Positions 58,520-64,000 of a DNA stretch of 64,000 bases are shown one piece after another. The translations under genes were made by a program, and so were the position numbers. The DNA comes from Erigeron canadensis. Lineage: Eukaryota > Streptophyta > Magnoliopsida > Asterales > Asteraceae. The stretch spans positions 41,767,633 to 41,831,632 of the forward strand of contig NC_057768.1 of NCBI RefSeq assembly GCF_010389155.1, in the 5' to 3' direction. Numbering within the stretch: the first letter of the stretch is position 1; each line of letters begins with the position of its first letter. Below the pieces are notes generated by a model. That model searched no databases. It was not told the DNA's origin and saw only the letters and a program-made list of their open reading frames with translations.

Positions 58520-60313
58520 AAATCGACAATACACATATATACTTAAAGAGTACACGAAACATGTTTAACTTTACCTACAAAGATATAATAGTAAAAAAAA
58601 AAATGCAAGAATCCAACTTTTACTAATAAGACGTAACACAAAACATTGCAACCTAAACATAATAGTTGAAATTAATTAATATCTAGATGTTCAAACAAAT
58701 AAATTGATATTGCAAGAAATTTATGGTAAAAGACTATAATTTGTGTCTTGCCACCATTGTAAAAACGCTAACTACATTAATCATTTTGCGTTATATTTAA
58801 TCGGTGACCACGTTACAATATAATCCTATATATCTAAAACACATTGAAACCCAGTCCAACCTGAATATTTACTTGAAATCATTATAAATTTTTAACACAC
58901 CAACCTGATTATTTTAAATCAGATCTTGGTTGGATTTTTAGGTTGCTAGGTCGATCCGACAACCATAATAAAATGTCGGCTCATTTAACACAAAATCAAC
59001 CATTTAACCTACCAACCCATCAACCCACTTGACCAAAAAACAACCTATTTTAGTTACTTGACTTAAAACCAACCTATTTGCCCTATTTACTCGTCAACCC
59101 ATTTGACTAAAAAAGAACGCATTTGACCCAAAACAAACTCATGTGATCTATGAGCCACATGACCCAAAAACAACCCGATTATAACTAATTAGGTCAACCG
59201 GGGTTGACCAAAGCCGAGGCAAGAATGAAATTGCTCACCAGAAGTTTTTTGTAACTTTTGCCAAAAAAAAACTATCTCCATTATACTTTTATATTAATAA
59301 CTTTTACATTAATAAACAAACTGTTACCACAACCATTATCGTCGTTGTTACTACCGTTACTTTATACGGATACCTTTCGCATTATAATAAATATAAGGTG
59401 AGCCCATGACCCCATGTCATTACCCTATCATCTCTCTCCCTGAGTTTATTTTTTTCCCCTTTCTTAATTTTCATATGCTCCTAAATTATTTCAATCCATG
59501 TAGAAAAATCGATCAATATAAAAAATTCAACATCTCTATATGTAATTTGTTTACCAACAACAAACACACGAAGCCTTGAGATTTAGTTTCATATTGTTTC
59601 TTTTCTTCATTAGCTTTTGTTGTTTCCATTTTATCTGTTTATTTATATATTTTTCTTTCCTTTTATTTGGTGAATATGACATTGAGTATGGTCATATGGA
59701 TACAATAAAAAAATTGTTATGGATGCAATTTTTTTTCTAAACGGCAATTAGATATCCATCTTTTAACTCTTAATAACTAATTGATTTTTTTAATTATTAT
59801 TATGAATGCATGATCAATTAGTTTGTTTATTCTAAAGCTTTTTCAATTGTTTTATCACAAAATATTCAGTTTAGGAAAATGATTTTTATAAAAGTAATGG
59901 ACGAACATTGCATTAAAAACTATGGCTAATAAAACTCCAAAGGCATGTCTAATGGTATAAAGGTAGGTGTATTAAATATTATAAAAAATTTACCATAATT
60001 AATAAGTAAATTGACTTTCAATTTAAATGGTGGTGATTAATTTGTGGGTTTATTTTCAATGGCTTAGATTAAAAGATAATTTTATTTTTTTCTCTTTGTA
60101 GTGGTAGCCATATACATATATAATTAGGAGTTTTACGAAAAATTGTACAATTATGTTTATAATTTATGAAATGGTTTTTGTTATCACATGTATGAGTATA
60201 AAAACTTATTTTCGCAATGATAGTTAATGGTCCAACTATGGGTTAAAGTCACCAAAATATATATATATATATATATATAACGCACTTATTAGAAATGTTT
60301 ATTTATAATTATA
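58520..60313. other. Intergenic DNA, partly Helitron body
   Basis: No gene seen. A 58920-59220 stretch is rich in AACCCA/TTGACC-like words (CAACCCATTTGAC), resembling the subterminal repeats of a hAT element such as that at 35276, but no clear ends were found. Confidence 0.4.
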
Positions 60314-60345
60314 TTAGATTATTTTCCCACGTAATACACGAGATA
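60314..60345 (-). mobile_element. Helitron 3' terminus
   Basis: Minus strand: hairpin-like CTCGTGTATTACGTGGG, then an AT spacer and CTAA before T. The body would extend to the right, with the LINE at 60461 inserted in it. Confidence 0.5.
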
Positions 60346-60460
60346 AATATATTAAGTTTTTGTAATAACATAATAAATATTAAGTAGTTATGGATATGAC
60401 ATGTTAAAATGCAAAGACATTATTATTTAGAGATTGTTTTGTATCAAATGATTAATAGGA

Positions 60461-61853
60461 TTTTTTTTTTAAAGGTAAATTTTATTCACAAATCGTCAAT
60501 CTATCACAAATCGTGGAGTGTCATGTATACAAACACTAATAATTACAATTATACATTAAAGAGATTCCAATCTTGCCAACTAATTGAGCAATGCCTCGAT
60601 CGATTCTTGTACCATAAGTAACTAGTAGTTTTAATCTCTTGTATGACCTTCTCCACGTTAACATTCTTGCCTTCAAATTTCAATTCATTCATCGCCTTTC
60701 AAATACACCAACAAGTTACAAAGACCACGCCTTTAAACATTTTTTTTCCCTTTTCATCATAACTCCATATGTTCTTCAATAGAGAATAAGTCTTCAACCA
60801 AAAAGAGGAAAATGGGTTTACCTTGCACCATATACCAGTTTTGTACCAAATATCCAAGGCGATACCACAAGAGCATAAAATATGGTCAATGGTTTCCTCA
60901 CCTTCCTGACAAATACTTCAAACCGCACTGTTGAAGTTTCAGTTCCTAGCTTTCAAGGCAGCCAAAGTTGGTACTCTATTCAATGATACCCTCCACATAA
61001 ACATGTTACATTTCCTCGTCACTTATCTTGACCATTTAAACACGAGATTCTCTTCCTGGTCGTTCCTTCTTCTCAGGAATTCTTTGACGTTTCTAACCGA
61101 GAAGTTGTTGTCTTTATTAATTTTCCATACCCATCTGTCATTATGTTGGTTAAGAGCAACCCCGTTCATCAATCTTCTAAGTCTTTTCAATTCCTCAAGC
61201 TCCTCAGAAGTCGATGGTGGTCGTGACCATAGACATTCTGATCCAAATGCATTTGTTGTTACATCCACTCTTTCTTTGACAAGGCACTTCTTTTCCTTTT
61301 CTAGTTTGAATAATAAAGAGAAAGAGCATCTTAAAGGCTAATCACCAACCCATATGTCGAGCCAGAACCGAATTTGGTCCCCTACACCACAAACACCTTT
61401 GAAACACCTTACCAAAGACTCGTCTGCATTTTTTACATTACCAATACACTTCACTATTGATCTCCAAACCCCCGATATTCCACTTTTACTGGGCAGAATC
61501 TCCCAACATCTTTTCGTGTTGTGAATAGAGTCGATTACTTTTCTCCACAAAGCCCCGTGCTCATTCTTATATCTCCACATCCATTTGGAAAGCAACGTTA
61601 TATTAGCTTCCTTGAGTTTATTCAGTCCTAACCCCCACCCCCCCACCCCCCGATTTAATAAAAGTAGTAACCTTTTCCCATGAAACCCAATGTATCTTCT
61701 TGGTATCACCCGTACCATTCTACAGAAACCTTTTAATGATTGACTCTAACCCGTTTATTACTTTATCCGGGACTTTGAATAAAGAAAAATAATAAGTGGG
61801 TAGGCTCTCCATTACAACTTTGATCAGAACCACCTTACCAGCCATCAAAATAC
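60461..61853 (-). pseudogene. 5'-truncated LINE with 11-bp target duplication
   Basis: Minus-strand translation from the right reads [20 protein letters not shown], then GLGLNKLKEANITLLSKWMW, WVWKINKDNNFSV and ARNELKFEGKNVNVEKVIQE. These are the post-RT and zinc-binding regions of a plant L1-type LINE. It ends in a poly(A) run (60461-60470 on plus as T). Direct repeats GATTAATAGGA at 60450-60460 and 61854-61864 mark the target duplication. A frame break falls at a long G run (near 61640-61650). The polymerase core is missing. Confidence 0.8.
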
Positions 61854-61865
61854 GATTAATAGGAT

Positions 61866-62290
61866 AGGTATGTTGTTATATATTTGTATAATTCATGTGT
61901 AAAGTTACACATAGTACCAGCTTAAAGATAACAATATTATTATTTGAAGATTTTTATTGTATACAAGTATATATCGTTCGTACAATATGTTTGTTATATC
62001 TTCGTATATAATGACAATATAAAATTAAATATCTATAAAACATATTTATTTAGTATAATAATAAAATCCTCAAACTAACATATTTCCTCTTTAGCACATA
62101 ATCATAAATCAAATCAATAACTTTAAATTACAATATATATCTATATAATAAATCAACATGACAATTACAATAAGGTTTACATTACAATGTCCAATGTCAT
62201 TAACTATTATCACATTATATTGATACCGAAATAAATGTTATAATAGTAATAGGAATACATAATCATTATATAAGTATTTATTTGAAATTA
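61866..62290. other. Intergenic DNA
   Basis: AT-rich, nothing coding. Confidence 0.4.
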
Positions 62291-62292
62291 CC

Positions 62293-62560
62293 GGGTTAAA
62301 CTCCAGTGGTCAGGGGTGTTTCACTAAACTTGCTATGGGGGGCCCCGGGGGAGTTTACTCCAAGGTCTCGAGTTCGAGCGTTGGTAGGTTCTCCTCAACG
62401 GTATTTTTCAATTAAGGAAGTGGTATGGTGAGAAAGGCTATTTAAGATCCGCTTAGTGCAGGACCCTTTCGTTGTATATCATCAAAGATTTATAAAACAA
62501 TTTGTGTATCGATCCGACTGTTGTATTTAAGATACACGGTATTAGACTACTAATTGACAT
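62293..62560 (+). mobile_element. tRNA-like SINE
   Basis: Box A-like AACTCCAGTGGTCAGGGG (62299-62316) and box B-like GAGTTCGAGCG (62370-62380) are followed by a body containing AGTGCAGGACCC. This is markedly GC-richer than its surroundings. The 3' limit and target duplication are uncertain. Confidence 0.5.
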
Positions 62561-62766
62561 GTAATATTATTCTGTTTGAAAAAAATGTAATATTATTAAA
62601 AGTTATAGATATAGAAACTAATATAATATTATTAAGCAAAACAATAAATAAATATATAGATAATATACATACCAAACTTACCAAGGGCTATAATAGATAA
62701 ATAAAATAAATTTGTGTAAACGTATATAACATTCATTCAAAAAAAGAAAAGTAAATTAGTACAGTA

Positions 62767-62800
62767 TTAGCTAATTAACCCGGGTTTAACCCGGGTATAT
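62767..62800 (-). mobile_element. Helitron 3' terminus
   Basis: Minus strand: perfect hairpin CCCGGGTTAAACCCGGG, spacer, CTAA before T. The body runs to the right, perhaps beyond the window. Confidence 0.55.
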
Positions 62801-64000
62801 CAATTAAAGTTTTATAAAATCGCGAAGTTGCGATAGTCTAAGAGCACTCGTCTCCTCAAAATAGTATATCTTATAAGTTATAATTAGTTTATTAACTCGC
62901 ATAATATGTAAATAATTAAAAATATTTTATGATAAAATTATTTAGACGATGAAACTTATAAGACAATGTATAATTTATTAGAGTTTTTCTCTAAAAAAAT
63001 TAAAAAATATATATCTCTAAATTTTTTTTAAATTTTAAGAATAAGAGTGTTTATGACATCATAAGTAAATTTAAAAAAAAACAAACTTAATATTAAGAAA
63101 TAATTTGGATGTGTCAAATAAGCAATATTTATGGAATGATGATGTCACAACAATCCTCTTTTATTTAATACAAAAATTTAGTAACTTAATTCATTAAAAT
63201 TCATTTATTCATTATGGCTTTTTTTTTCCATTAAAGTTCAAACGCTATTGCTTTTTTAAAATTGAATTTAGGATGCGCTTTTATAATTATTGGAAGATAC
63301 TTTATTTTTCTTATTTGGGTCACTGTTTTAATATTAGTTAGCTTTCAATTTCTCTTTAATTGTTACTTTTTCCAAAATCTTTTATTGTGACCATTGTCTT
63401 CTTTTATAAAAAAAGGTATACTAACTATTAAAGAATATGAAAATAAAATGAACATCATATCTTAGAATTTATGGTAAATAGGAATATTTATAAATTATTC
63501 ATTTAAAGTTTGGATAATTATATATTACGAGTACTGGATAACCTTCTGTCTGTCCTTGTTTCTTAATTATTCGAAGAAACTAAATTGCAAGTCTACATTC
63601 TAACTTTGGCCATTAACATCTTGAGATTAATTAGTATCAATATGTAAATGTAGTTTAAAAATTAAATGAGGCTAGTTTTCAATGAAGAAGTAGTAAGGTA
63701 TGGTACAATAACTTTTGATAAACATATATACAATGACTATGCAATATATCATATATGATTGCACAATATATGTTACAAAAGCTTTACCTAAGTAGAGATC
63801 TCATATTCGTTTTTATCTTGCTTGAATTCGTATTAACTAAGATTGCCTATAAAATCACTACGTATTAGTGAGTCAAAAAATAGTTAACAATAAGAATATA
63901 AGATATGTGCCAATTTTGAATGTTGTAAAGAATAGTTAGATTTCAAGTAGCTAATAAATTACTCGTATTGAATATGTCACCTACCTAAGCTAGGTTGTTC
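62801..64000. other. AT-rich DNA to window end
   Basis: No gene seen. Possibly the interior of the Helitron whose 3' end is at 62767. Confidence 0.4.

Noticed and set aside
59270..59400. Possible plus-strand Helitron with ACTTTATACGGATACC
   Set aside because: The start lacks a clean TC after A and no CTRR end with hairpin is visible.
1..64000. CRISPR arrays, operons, bacterial promoters or prophage
   Set aside because: Spliced genes and plant transposons show a nuclear plant genome; the direct repeats seen are MITE, SINE or tandem duplications without regular spacers.
1..64000. LTR retrotransposon or endogenous virus
   Set aside because: I saw no gag-pol frames, aspartic protease, integrase or paired LTRs. 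The reverse transcriptase found is LINE-type and ends in poly(A).
6..64000. A biosynthetic or defence gene cluster
   Set aside because: The protein genes present are unrelated, separately promoted and far apart; no resistance, terpene, P450 or glycosyltransferase cluster is seen.

Overview
The window looks like AT-rich intergenic chromosomal DNA of a eudicot plant, probably an asterid. The evidence is spliced GT-AG genes for plant-specific families (class I formin, GeBP/DUF573 factor, bHLH52/53-like factor, xyloglucan endotransglucosylase/hydrolase), a plant-type tRNA-Ala(AGC), TATA boxes and a telo-box, and many plant transposons. The Harbinger ORF1 remnant reminds me of Asteraceae proteins, but that assignment is weak.

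Layout. 1-9 kb: small TA(A)-flanked MITEs, one short proline-rich membrane protein gene (minus), two copies of a tRNA-type SINE, an inverted pair of MITEs, and a 1.57 kb PIF/Harbinger element that carries only a broken ORF1. 9-17 kb is the gene-dense part: tRNA-Ala (minus), a six-exon class I formin with a repeat-bearing C-terminal tail (plus), and an intronless GeBP-like gene (plus). 17-26 kb: a decayed spliced gene remnant (minus), a small Helitron, a Harbinger-like MITE, an intronless atypical bHLH gene (minus), and a 1.05 kb foldback element with telomere-like motifs in its loop. 26-54 kb is a mobile-element graveyard: a delimited 1.1 kb Helitron, several more Helitron ends, two hAT elements with perfect 8-bp target duplications, foldback MITEs set in TA microsatellites, LINE fragments and SINEs. 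It holds one small two-exon gene of unknown function (32.7-33.8 kb). 54.7-56.0 kb is a complete three-exon XTH gene. 56.5-64 kb is again MITEs, Helitron 3' ends, a 5'-truncated LINE with intact target duplication, and a SINE.

The genes are unrelated single units, each with its own promoter, and I see no operon-like or biosynthetic cluster. Two have cell-wall or cortex roles (formin, XTH), but nothing shows they are linked in function. I found no convincing new biological system. The most unusual items are the formin tail repeats, the ORF1-only Harbinger element, the large foldback elements and the density of Helitron termini with differing hairpins. All boundaries come from reading by eye; no alignment or database search was run.
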